Source of the DNA: Auricularia sp. M13 | Lineage: Eukaryota; Basidiomycota; Agaricomycetes; Auriculariales; Auriculariaceae | Length of the DNA stretch: 64,000 bases | NCBI GenBank assembly: GCA_037042915.1 | Contig: CM073196.1 | Location: 1,798,001 to 1,862,000, forward strand | Direction: 5' to 3' | Shown here: one piece after another, positions 47,994 through 57,183 of the stretch | Position numbering within the stretch: the first letter of the stretch is position 1 | Layout: each line of letters starts with the position of its first letter | The notes under the pieces: generated by a model | Seen by the model: only the letters and a program-made list of their open reading frames with translations | The model's database searches: none | What the model was told of the DNA's origin: nothing | Translations under genes and position numbers: made by a program

Positions 47994-49315
47994 TCATGGG
48001 GCAGCCTCGGGCGCGGCCTGACCTGTATCTGCCGCAGTCCCATCCTCCAGCTTTCGCTTCTTGCGCGCAAGATATCGTTCCCGAGCACTCTTAATCGCCT
48101 CCTCGTCGTTTCTCCTACGTATCATCCTCTCACGCTCCTCCTCTTCCTGTCGCTTGCGCTCTGCCAGCATTCTATCTCGCTCCTCTTGCCACTGCTGCTC
48201 AACCTCTCTTCGCCGCCGCTCGTCGATCTCCTTTCGACTCGCAGCAGCGCCCACAGCACGGTGCACAACCACGGGTTCTTCAGAAGCGGTTCTCTTAGTC
48301 CCGCGGGAAAGCTCGAGGTGTCGTGTGTTAGGGAGTGACAGGTTGAGACCGGCGTTGAGCAGCTCGCGCTTGTCGACGATCTGGTTATCGTCGTTGAGCT
48401 CGACCTCCTTGCCCTCGGCACGAGCGAGCGCCGCTAGCTGAGCGTCAGACAAAGGTGCCGGAGCAGGACCAATTGCCGTCGGTTTGGCAATCGTCAGGCT
48501 GGGACCGCTGGGTGCGGTGATGCGGCCTGGTGCACTGGTGGATGCTTCTTGTTCAGCAGGAGCTGACGAGGTAGCCGCGACCGCGGCCGAGTGGACAGCC
48601 TCGTTCTGGTCGAGCAATGTCTTGTAGAAGTGAGCCATTCCCGACGAAGTTGGTCCTTTCTGCTTGAGAGCGGCTATGGCATGCCATTTCAGTTCAAGCA
48701 TGGCGAAGTAAATGGGTGACGCACCTTCGCGAGCTTTCTCTTCCTCCTCTGCCTTGCGAGTGGCCTCCAGTTGCGCCTTGTACGCTGGTGTAACGAAGGT
48801 ATCCTTGTCCGCGAATTCGTCGCCTTCTTGCTCGCGCTCGCGCTGATAGAGCTTCTCCTCTGCGCGCAAGCGATCCAATCGACGCGTTTCGGCAGTAGCA
48901 AGCAGTCCTGATATGTACTTGGGCTACCGGAATATTATCAGGAATGACACCTGCCAGGCTGCAAACGCGGACGTACCTTGCGCTCCTTTGCCTCGTCCTC
49001 CTTGCGCGTCTTGGCTTTGGCCTCCGAGTCTTTCATCGCATCGTAGACCTCATCGTATTGGAACAGCGTGTTGTCGACTTTGAGCTCTGCCGCAATCTTC
49101 TTCTTCTCCGCCTTGGTCAACTTCGCGCTGGCGCTCTGAGCTGCCAGCAAGCGATTCACGTCGCCGCGCGCCTTCTTAGCTGCATTGGCAAGCTCGGCAT
49201 CGGCATTGGCATCGCCCTCGTCGTCTTTAAAACCGCCAAATGCTGTCGGCGCCTTCAGCGGCGGCGCCGTGCCTGTCGCGGGCTTTTTGGCGTTGAGGGA
49301 GAACGAGAGCTTCAT
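47994..49315 (-). CDS. NSRP1/CCDC55-type nuclear speckle splicing factor
   Basis: Member of the family of nuclear speckle splicing regulatory protein 1. It starts MKLSFSLNAKKPATGTAPPL at 49315. The conserved N-terminal domain contains FGGFKDDEGD, then KADNTLFQYDEVYDAMK-like sequence (VDNTLFQYDEVYDAMKD) and EAKERKPKYISGLLATAETR across one intron, then LRAEEKLYQREREQEGDEF and KDTFVTPAYKAQLEA. The rest is charged coiled coil with REVEQQWQEERDRMLAERK and RYLARKKRKLEDG, ending APEAAP, stop 47994-47996. About 420 residues. The upstream in-frame ATG at 49456 would overlap CWC22, so the 49315 start, which fits the family N-terminus, is preferred. Confidence 0.88.
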
Positions 49316-49361
49316 GTCCGGCGGAGTTGGCCGTGGCTCCGCTCCCTTGCCCGGACCCGCA
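49316..49361. promoter_or_regulatory. Shared 46-bp divergent promoter, NSRP1-like / CWC22
   Basis: Start codons of two splicing-factor genes lie head to head with only 46 bp between them, the tightest pair in the window. Transcription start sites must overlap or lie inside the partner's first exon. Confidence 0.5.
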
Positions 49362-52300
49362 ATGAGTACGCGATCCCCAGGCCCGCCGAGCGCTGCAAAG
49401 CGCAAGAGGTAACGCAAAAACGCATTTCTGCTGCATCTTAACTGATTGGGGCGCATTCAGGTCGCCCTCTGGCTCGCGGTCCCGCTCTCCGCGGAGGAGA
49501 GACCCGTCACCGCCCACGAACCGCCGACGCTCGCTCTCGCCGCAGGCAAAGCCCAAAGTGGTCATCGAGCTCCCGCACGTGCAAGATGTCGACCCGAGGC
49601 GCCGTGCAGAGCGCGAGCGCCAGCTGGCCGCCCGCATGGCCGAGGTCGAACTCGAGAAGACCGCCAACGCGGACAAGGACAAGTCCAAAGAGAACTTCGA
49701 CCCCCAGGCCGAGTTCGCCAAGCTCCTAAACACGCGTTCCGGTGGCGTCTACATGCCCCCCGCGCGGCTGCGTGCGCTTCAGGCGGCGGCGGCGTCGGAC
49801 AAGAGCAGCCCCGAGTTCCAGCGGTTGAGTTGGGACGCGCTCCGGAAGAGCATTACCGGTATCGTCAACAGAGTCAACATCGCCAACATTAAGAACGTCG
49901 TCCCCGAGCTGTTCTCCGAAAACCTCATTCGCGGCCGCGGACTTTTCGCGCGCTCCATCATGAAGGCACAGGCCGCATCGCTCCCGTTCACCCCCGTCTT
50001 CGCAACTCTGGTGGCGATTATCAACACCAAGCTACCGCAAGTCGGCGAACTGGTCCTGACGAGGCTTATTTCTCAATTCCGCCGGTCGTTCAAACGGAAT
50101 GACAAGGTCGGCAGCTGCGTTTCTATAATCTGTCACACGTTGACTCACTATTCCCGCAGATCGTGTGCAATGCTACAACAATGTTCATTGCGCACCTCGT
50201 CAACCAGGTCGTTGCGCATGAGATTATTGCTCTCCAAATTCTCGTTCTCCTGCTCGAAAAGCCGACCGATGACAGCGTCGAGATAGCCGTCGGCTTCATG
50301 CGCGAGGTCGGCGCTTTCCTCTCGGAAAACTCGCCCAAGGCTTGTGCAGGCGTCTTCGAGCGCTTCCGCGCCGTTTTGCACGAGGGCTCCATCGACAAGC
50401 GTGTGCAGTACATGATCGAGGTCCTCATGCAAGTTCGCAAGGACAAGTTCAAGGATAACCCCGTTATTCCTGAAGGACTTGACCTGGTGCCTGAAGAGGA
50501 CCAGATCACCCACAGAATTTCATTGGACGACGAGCTACAGGTTCAGGAGGGCTTGAATATCTTCAAGTTCGACCCGAATTATCTCGAGAACGAGGACAAG
50601 TATAAGGAGATCAAGGCCGAAATTTTGGGCGAAGGCTCATCTGATGAGGAGTCGGGAAGCGAGGAGGAGAGCGAGGAAGAAGCTCGTATGTGTTGCGAGC
50701 CTAATGCTTCGTCTTCATACTGATTTTGCGTAGCTGTTGCCGATAAGGAAGGCATCGAGGACAGGACGGAAACCAACCTCATCAACCTACGCCGAGTCAT
50801 TTACCTCACCATCATGAACGCGGTATGTTCTCTTCGAGCTTGACCTTCCTCGTAACTGATGATCCTGCAGCTCAGCTTCGAGGAAGCCGTGCATAAGCTC
50901 ATGAAGGTCAACATCCAAGAAGGGCAGGAGATCGAGATGTGCAAGATGGTCATCGAATGTTGTTCCCAGGAGCGGTCCTACTCAAACTTCTACGGGCTCA
51001 TTGGCGAGCGCTTCTGCAAGATTAACCGAGTCTGGTGCGAGTGCTACGAGGAATGCTTCAAGTCGTACTACGACACTATCCATCGCTACGAAACGAACAG
51101 GCTGCGGAACATCGCCCGCTTCTTTGGGCATCTTTTTGCGACCGACTCCATCTCGTGGGCTGTCTTGAGCGTCGTCAAGATGAACGAGGACGACACCACC
51201 AGCAGCTCTCGTATCTTCATGAAGATCATGCTTCAGGAGATCAACGAGCAGATGGGCCTGAAGGTATTGACCGAGCGTTTCAAGGATCCCGAGGTCAAGG
51301 AAAGCTGCCGCGGCATGTTCCCAATGGACAACCCCAAGAACACGCGTTTTGCTATCAACTACTTTACGAGTATCGACCTCGGCGCTATCACCGAGGAGAT
51401 GCGTGAACATTTAAAGGTATGTTGCGCTTCAGTTTCTTGTCAGTGTTGTGTATTCATGGCTCTGTCTTTAGAATGCCCCTCGCATTATTATGGAGCAACG
51501 GCGTGCTGCACTGGAGGCCATGTCGTCGTCTTCGTCCGATTCGGATTCGTCGTCATCAGACAGCGACTCAGACTCAGACTCGAGTTCGGCTTCGCGGTCT
51601 CGCTCGCGGTCCCGATCTCGCCGCTCATATTCTAGCAGCGATTCGCGAAGCCGCTCTCCCAGGAGTTCTGTGTCGCGCAGCCCACCCAGACGCCGCGTTC
51701 CATCGCGCTCGCCGCCTCGCAGACGTGGGTCGATGAATGGCCGCGACCGCTCACCGCCGCCGCGTGGCCGTGACGTTTCTCCGCCTCAAAGGCGCAGGGA
51801 CGTGCCCGCGCCCAGGCGCGAGGTGTCCCCTCCTCGTAGACGAGACTCGCCCCCTCCTCGCAGGAGGGATTCACCCTCACGTCGTCGTGACGACTCGCCC
51901 CCGCCCCGCCGCCGTGAGGCGTCACCTCCTCGCCGGGTTCGCGACTCGCCTCCCCACCGTCGTCCAGATTCTCCTCGTAGGCGTGACGGTTCTCCTCCGC
52001 GACGCAGAATGGACTCACCACCTCGTGGCCGCATGGACTCGCCCCGTGGATCCCCTCCGCCTAGGCGCCGTGCAGATTCTCCACCGCGACGACGCCCGGA
52101 TGATTCGCCTCCCCGCCGTCGCAGAGATGATTCGCCTCCTCCGCGTCGTAGGGACGATTCGCCTCCGCGTCGTGGGGGGCGTGGTTCGCCTCCGCGCCGT
52201 GCTTCGCCGCCTCCCAGAGACAGGTTCCGCGACTCACCTCCCCCTCGTGCAAGGGACGGATACGAACGTCGTGACAGAGGCCGCACACGGTCGCGCTCCC

Positions 52301-52371
52301 CGCCGGGAAGGGGTAATGGCCGACCCCGTGGCAGTCCGTCACTTTCTCGCTCGCCTCCCCCACGTAGGTAA
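49362..52371 (+). CDS. CWC22: Pre-mRNA-splicing factor CWC22 with long RS tail
   Basis: Spliceosome component that escorts eIF4A-III to the exon-junction complex and is needed for the first splicing step. It starts MSTRSPGPPSAAKRKR at 49362; an intron follows, then RSPSGSRSRSPRRRDPSPP. The MIF4G domain runs from about 49800 with QRLSWDALRKSITGIVNRVN, VPELFSENLIRGRGLFARS, QVVAHEIIALQILVLLLEKP and GFMREVGAFLSENSPKA. After an acidic linker (SGSEEESEEEA) the MA3 domain has NLRRVIYLTIMNALSFEEAV, IECCSQERSYSNFYGLIGER and FAINYFTSIDLGAITEEM. A long tail of SRSRSR and R-R-x-D-S-P-P units ends SRSPPPRR at 52371. In frame throughout. A separate RS tail on CWC22 is known in other organisms; its length (about 280 residues) is notable. 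Confidence 0.95.
51640..52368 (+). repeat. RS/RD-type coding repeat in the CWC22 tail
   Basis: About 240 codons made of a degenerate 18-27-nt unit that encodes variants of R-R-D-D-S-P-P. All three frames on the plus strand and the main minus frame stay open over most of it because of the repeat, producing spurious long open frames. It encodes a phosphorylatable, disordered splicing-factor tail. Confidence 0.8.
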
Positions 52372-52551
52372 AATGCTTTCCCTTGTACATCATGCAAAAC
52401 TTTCAAAGATTGGCAATGCATGTGCGACTGCTATAACGTGTAATTATGCTCGCCCAAACTAAGGACATGAACGAGTGAAAATGAGGTTGTGCCAGCATGG
52501 TCGCTTCATAGGTCGAATTTGGATCCGATATTGACCTTGTTCCCGGCAACG

Positions 52552-54175
52552 ATGACATCTTCCACTCCCTCACTCAGGTGTCTCACCTTCAACTGCTGGT
52601 CAGTCCAAAGGCAAACAGAATCTGCGGACAGGCATTGATACACTTAAACGCTCATCAGGGGGCTGAAATATGTTGCAAAAGTTCGCGTTGAGCGCCTGCG
52701 TGCAATCGCGCATGCGCTCGCAGACTTGACCGCGACAGCTGCGGCCACCGGCGCACCGTTCTCGTTCATAGCACTGGAGGAGATTTGGGTGTATTCCGAT
52801 TTTGAGTACATTCGCCGCGTCCTCAAGGAAAACGGCACGTTCAAACACTCGAGATATTTCTTCTCGTACGTGCTCGATTGCTCACCTGTTATGCCTGCTC
52901 ACGCGCCACGCAGCGGCGCACTTGGTGCAGGACTTGCTATATTCTCCGCGTATCCCATTAAGGAGAGCCATACGCACCCTTTCGCGCTGAATGGTTCACC
53001 ATTGGACGTTGGGGGCGGCGATTGGTATGTGGGCAAAGGGACTGGGTCTATCGTCGTGCAGCCGGACTTCCTCAACGGCCAGCGGGTCGAAGTGTTTGTA
53101 ACACACGTATGTCTTTTGCCCGCCTATGGCTTCTTCGAAAGCTGATAGCGTCAAGTTCTATGCTAAGGGTGGGGACGACGGCCCGGAGACGCATCGCGCG
53201 CATAGATTGTGCCATGCCTGGCAGATGTCCAACATCGTTCGCGCTGCCGCCGAGCGTGGCCATTGGGTCATAGCCGTCAGTGCGCTTCGTCTTGCTGTGT
53301 CTCCCCTATCTGAGCTCTCTATAGATGGGGGACTACAATAGCCTCCCTCGGTCAATGGTCATGCGCCTCCTGCGCGAGCATGCATGTCTTCTGGATTCTT
53401 GGGAGACTGCTCGCGCCTACAACTTGGAGAAGCCAAGCACGAGCCCCCTCGAGGCTTTCGTCCGCGGCGAGGACATGAACGTCGCATCGCTCGCACTCGC
53501 TCGTGCTACTTTGGAATCTGACGGCCCACCCGCCTCTGCGGAAGTGGCTCTCCATACTCGCGGTGTCACTGCCGACTCGCCACTCAACACCTGGTCTGCA
53601 GGCAAGAATCTGTCTGAAGCCATCAAACGCGAATTTGGAAAGCGTCTCGACTATGTGCTGTATCGCGCCCCACGCGGCCAGTTACGCTGTATAAAGGCTG
53701 AAGTCGTCTTCACTGACCTCGTTCCGGGTCAGAGTTACTCGTACTCTGACCATTTCGGTATCGACGTGACATTGGTTGCGCAGCCGAGCGAGGAACCCGA
53801 GCAGCAGGAGCATGCGGTTTTCGACAACGAGACCGCTATGACCGATGACACTTTGAGAGTGTGCTGGAGGCGATCCGCGTTGCTGTCCCGAGGGCAATCC
53901 AGAATGGGCGTCAACTTCTGATATATTTTGGTCTGGCGATTGTCGTTCTGCTTGCACTCATATCTGCGCCATTCTGGACACCGACTATCGATAGCCACTG
54001 GGGGCAGCGCGCACTGGCCTTTGTGGGAATACTACTCACGGCAGTTGTGACTTGGTCAGGGACCACTGCTCTCTACGTAGGCTTCATCTACCATAATTGG
54101 GAGAGTCGAGCATTGCGTAGGACGGTCGAAGAGATGGAGTTGTGGCACGAGCAACTTGGACTTGGCTCTCCTTGA
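52552..54175 (+). CDS. ISC1: Inositol phosphosphingolipid phospholipase C (neutral sphingomyelinase-like)
   Basis: Hydrolyses complex sphingolipids to ceramide at ER and mitochondrial membranes. It starts MTSSTPSLRCLTFNCW at 52552; after an intron GLKYVAKVRVERLRAIAHAL. The endonuclease/exonuclease/phosphatase fold shows the metal-binding Glu in FIALEEIWVYSDFEY, GLAIFSAYPI, FYAKGGDDGPETHRAHRL, and catalytic GDYNSLP, then RLDYVLYR and YSDHFGIDVTL with the catalytic Asp-His. Two C-terminal membrane spans, LLIYFGLAIVVLLALISAPF and FVGILLTAVVTWSGTTALYV, are typical of ISC1. It ends LGLGSP, stop 54173-54175. A one-base gap in a T run at 53852-53854 breaks the frame between DNETAMTDD and FESVLEAIRVAVPRAI; the junction near 53105-53153 is also off by one. 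Both are probable sequencing errors. Confidence 0.9.
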
Positions 54176-54485
54176 TCATGTTCATACATGCTCATTTACG
54201 AAGCTTCGTCCAACAAATGGTTCAATATACTATGACATGGCTGCTCTCGCTTGTGCTTGCGATTGAACGCCTGTAAAGGAATTGGCAAGAACAAAATAAG
54301 GTGGTGGTTCACCTGATCAACTGGTTGGATGTCCTCACTTCGTGAGTGACATCTCCATGCAACTTGACGGAGCACCATGCACTGCACTCCACATATCCGT
54401 CGCTTGGCGACTTCGAAGAAATGCATTGGAATATTATGTACGATCTCGAGTCATACAGAAAAGCCCACGATACGAAATGCGACCC
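54176..54485. other. Intergenic between convergent ISC1 and AAA-ATPase-like genes
   Basis: A 310-bp spacer that should hold both 3' UTRs. It is AT-richer than the flanking genes. Short open frames on both strands show no conserved motif, and I see no RNA gene or repeat. Confidence 0.5.
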
Positions 54486-55925
54486 TCACTTGGGCGTCTG
54501 CTCATCAATAGGGCTAGACGGGGGATCCGTGAAACGAGTACTCGCATCCGACGTAAATGAAAACAAGGTCGAGGAACCTCGGCGAGAACTAGTGTCGCTT
54601 CTCCCTGGGCTTGACTTGAGCGATGATGAGTCGGGCTGTGTGGACTGACGCGAGAGACGTCGACTTGGGGTGGAAAGGCTGTTTGCAGTGGCAACAGTTG
54701 GCGAACTAGCTGTGCTACGCTGAGGAAGAGGGGTCTCGGAATCGTGATCGTAGTTTGTGAGCTGAGGACCATCCAGGAGATCGGAATCTGGCGAAGAGTG
54801 TCGGTTTTCGTTGTCGCCGCAGTCGTGAGAGGAAGATTGCTCGGGGTCAGGCAGAGCGTCATCGACGGCAAAGAGCTCCTTCAGGATCGCGTCGTATTCG
54901 ACTTGCTTGGCACGAAGGACATCTGCCGCAATGGGAGTTTCGATACGAAGATCGCAATGCTGAATAGCAAGCGGCGCGTCTGGTGCTGAAGGGAGGTGCC
55001 CGCGCGCGAGTTGGTGAGCGAGGCGCAGCACATCGTAGGCAGAATAGATGACGTTCGGCCGGGGAGGTGTCGAGATTGTCGAAGAGGCGACATGCGTCCA
55101 TAGATCAATGCTTGCGGCGTTGCCTAGGGCAACGATCTCATCCTGTGTGAAGCCAACAGCGCGAGACAGCAGTGGGCTATTGGTCAAGTCACAAACGTAA
55201 TTCGTAATCGAGGTGTCGACCCAGGGTTCGTCGTAGACCTCGTTACCAACCATCAACCCGAATAGGATGTAGCGGGACAGCATGGCCTCGGAGATGAGGG
55301 AAAAGATCCTGTAATGGATGGCCCATGCAAACGTATGGGCAACCCCGTGCTCGATAGGTACGGTATAATTGTCAACCGTCAGACAAAGCTTCCAGCCTCC
55401 TGAACATGCCCGATGCTGAAAACAAGAATCGTTAGAATATCTCAAAAGCGCCGGATGTGAACTTACAACAACGTCTAAAAATGTTGGAGCAGAATCCGCG
55501 TCGAACTGTAATCCAGATGGCATACGAAGAAGTTCTCGGTATCGGATGAAGAAGTCCAACGACGCCTCTGACATCAGTCGATCGCATTCCGCGTTCAAGT
55601 GGCCGTCTCCGTAGATGTTCAGTTTGGCGAAATCCAGCGAGAAAACAAGAACGTTTCCGAGAGCATGCGATACGAGGGCCGGGAATTGATACGAAGGGTT
55701 CACGAACGGGAAGTAGGCATTCGTCGAGGCTGGGTCGAAAAACGACTTGAAAACCGACAAGAACGTGGTCTTGCCGAATCCTTTTGGCCGGCGGAGCACA
55801 ACCAAGCGCGGCGAGTCGAAGAGTGATAGTAACGAATATAGTGAATCCGTCTTGTCCACAAAATACGGACCGCCAACACGACACATATGTTCGTAGCTAT
55901 TGCAATCGAAGCCAGGAAGTCGCAC
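54486..55925 (-). CDS. AAA-ATPase-like domain protein (PF09820 type), 5' end uncertain
   Basis: Protein with the AAA-ATPase-like fold, widespread and often multi-copy in mushroom-forming fungi and also found in bacteria; cellular role unknown. From 55925 the frame gives LPGFDCNSYEHMCRVGGPYF, VDKTDSLYSLLSLF, then P-loop LRRPKGFGKTTFLSVFKSFF, VLVFSLDFAKLNIYGD, LDFFIRYRELLRMP, and KLCLTVDNYTVPIEHG after a 51-nt intron at about 55425-55475 that is a multiple of three with no stop. GFTQDEIVALG follows, then a Ser/Thr-rich disordered tail (about 54490-54890) ending DEQTPK. The family motif begins before the first ATG in this frame, and 55926 is preceded by a splice-acceptor-like TAG, so at least one upstream exon is missing from the model. 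I could not find it with confidence. Confidence 0.78.
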   Translation of the reverse strand: MRLPGFDCNSYEHMCRVGGPYFVDKTDSLYSLLSLFDSPRLVVLRRPKGFGKTTFLSVFKSFFDPASTNAYFPFVNPSYQFPALVSHALGNVLVFSLDFAKLNIYGDGHLNAECDRLMSEASLDFFIRYRELLRMPSGLQFDADSAPTFLDVVVSSHPALLRYSNDSCFQHRACSGGWKLCLTVDNYTVPIEHGVAHTFAWAIHYRIFSLISEAMLSRYILFGLMVGNEVYDEPWVDTSITNYVCDLTNSPLLSRAVGFTQDEIVALGNAASIDLWTHVASSTISTPPRPNVIYSAYDVLRLAHQLARGHLPSAPDAPLAIQHCDLRIETPIAADVLRAKQVEYDAILKELFAVDDALPDPEQSSSHDCGDNENRHSSPDSDLLDGPQLTNYDHDSETPLPQRSTASSPTVATANSLSTPSRRLSRQSTQPDSSSLKSSPGRSDTSSRRGSSTLFSFTSDASTRFTDPPSSPIDEQTPK

Positions 55926-57183
55926 CTATCTCCAGGTCAGATATTGGCATGAGGATAACTGACACTAACATCGGAGCCAGCACGCCACCGTACTGTGCCG
56001 TTGCCACTCTGGCAAGCTACGAAACCTTTCTTGCGATACATATCGAGAAAATCTGCGCACCTATCAGTATCTTTTTGCGACCAAGGGAAATAGCATTACC
56101 GTTGCGTGCGTTTGTTTCGCCGCTGACCACAAGATGCACAGACCCTCAGGCGGACAGACAAGTGAAGCTAAAGGAGTGTCCAGTGCAACGGCACAGTCTC
56201 TCGAGGGCAGAAAGCGGGCGACCTCTTCAGCCGTCGCAAGGAGGTTGGGTAATGGCGCGAATGAGTAGTGGAGCAGTGCCAGTTGTATGTCCGCTTCGAA
56301 TTTCGCAGCGCAGCGGCGGTCTCCGGCGAGCCTGGCTGTCTCCACCAGTCTTGCCGTGCCGGTCCTCCCTAGCCTCGTCTGCACCGTAACGGGTCATTGG
56401 CCGCCGTTTACATTCCACCTTGTCGAAGCAGACTGCTACCAACTCCAGAACCCGACAGTCGCCAATTTACTTGAGGACATCGTCGAGGCTCATAACGCTG
56501 ACTGTGATTGTAATCTCACGATCGGGTCCAGTGTTTGGCAAGCTTGCCTGCAACGTTGGCCCTGTTACTTCGGCTACTGCTGCTGCCAGCTCAATGGGGT
56601 ACCGGCCATATCAGAGCGAGATGGTAGGGGTAGCTGCCGAGCACACGCCTCCGTTTCGATGGATCTACTTTGGAGCCAGATTGTACTGTCAAGACTTTGT
56701 TGGCTCTGTTTGAGCATAAGCATGCTACGGCGTGCTCCTGTTCCCTTGTTGCTGTCGTAAATGCGTATCCTTGGACACTGGATCGTACGCGCGACCAAAC
56801 TCGGACGATAAGACGCGTGAAGAACGCCCATAGGAAACAAACTGTGAAATAGTTGGGAAGGCTTTGCTAATATTCACCTCTCTAATTTTATTGCATTACC
56901 ATTGTCGTCCTGGAACCCAAGATTTCCAAAGTTCAAATCATCAAGCCGATGTGCGTTGATAACGAATACATATATACTAAGGAAGTGAGAATGACCATCA
57001 TCCCGTCCATTGCCACAGGTAATTGTCTCGCTTTTGCAAGGTTTGCCCCATGCACTGAGAGCTCTCTAGGCGATGCACAGAAAGTATTACTGGATATACG
57101 AACATTAACACAGTTCAAGCACTCAAAGACGAATCTAGACGCTCGCAACAATCCTACGACAACCGCGTTAGTAGACTGACAAA
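55926..57183. other. 1.26-kb gap without a recognisable gene
   Basis: It must contain the 5' end of the AAA-ATPase-like gene and the 3' UTR of VPS1. Two overlapping open frames, minus 56064-56384 (106 codons) and plus 56287-56760 (157 codons), are Cys- or Ala-rich and lack known motifs. The plus frame 56420-56713 has somewhat protein-like composition (GPVFGKLACNVGPVTSATAA) but no start or splice context. The part from about 56840 to 57180 is AT-richer. Nothing here can be called a gene with confidence. Confidence 0.4.

Noticed and set aside
51786-52421. A 211-codon minus-strand Gly/Arg/Glu-rich open frame
   Set aside because: It mirrors the RS repeat of CWC22; the repeat keeps several frames open by composition alone.
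56287-56760. A 157-codon plus-strand open frame in the VPS1-AAA gap
   Set aside because: Cys-rich, no motif, no supporting splice context, and overlapped by an equally open minus frame.
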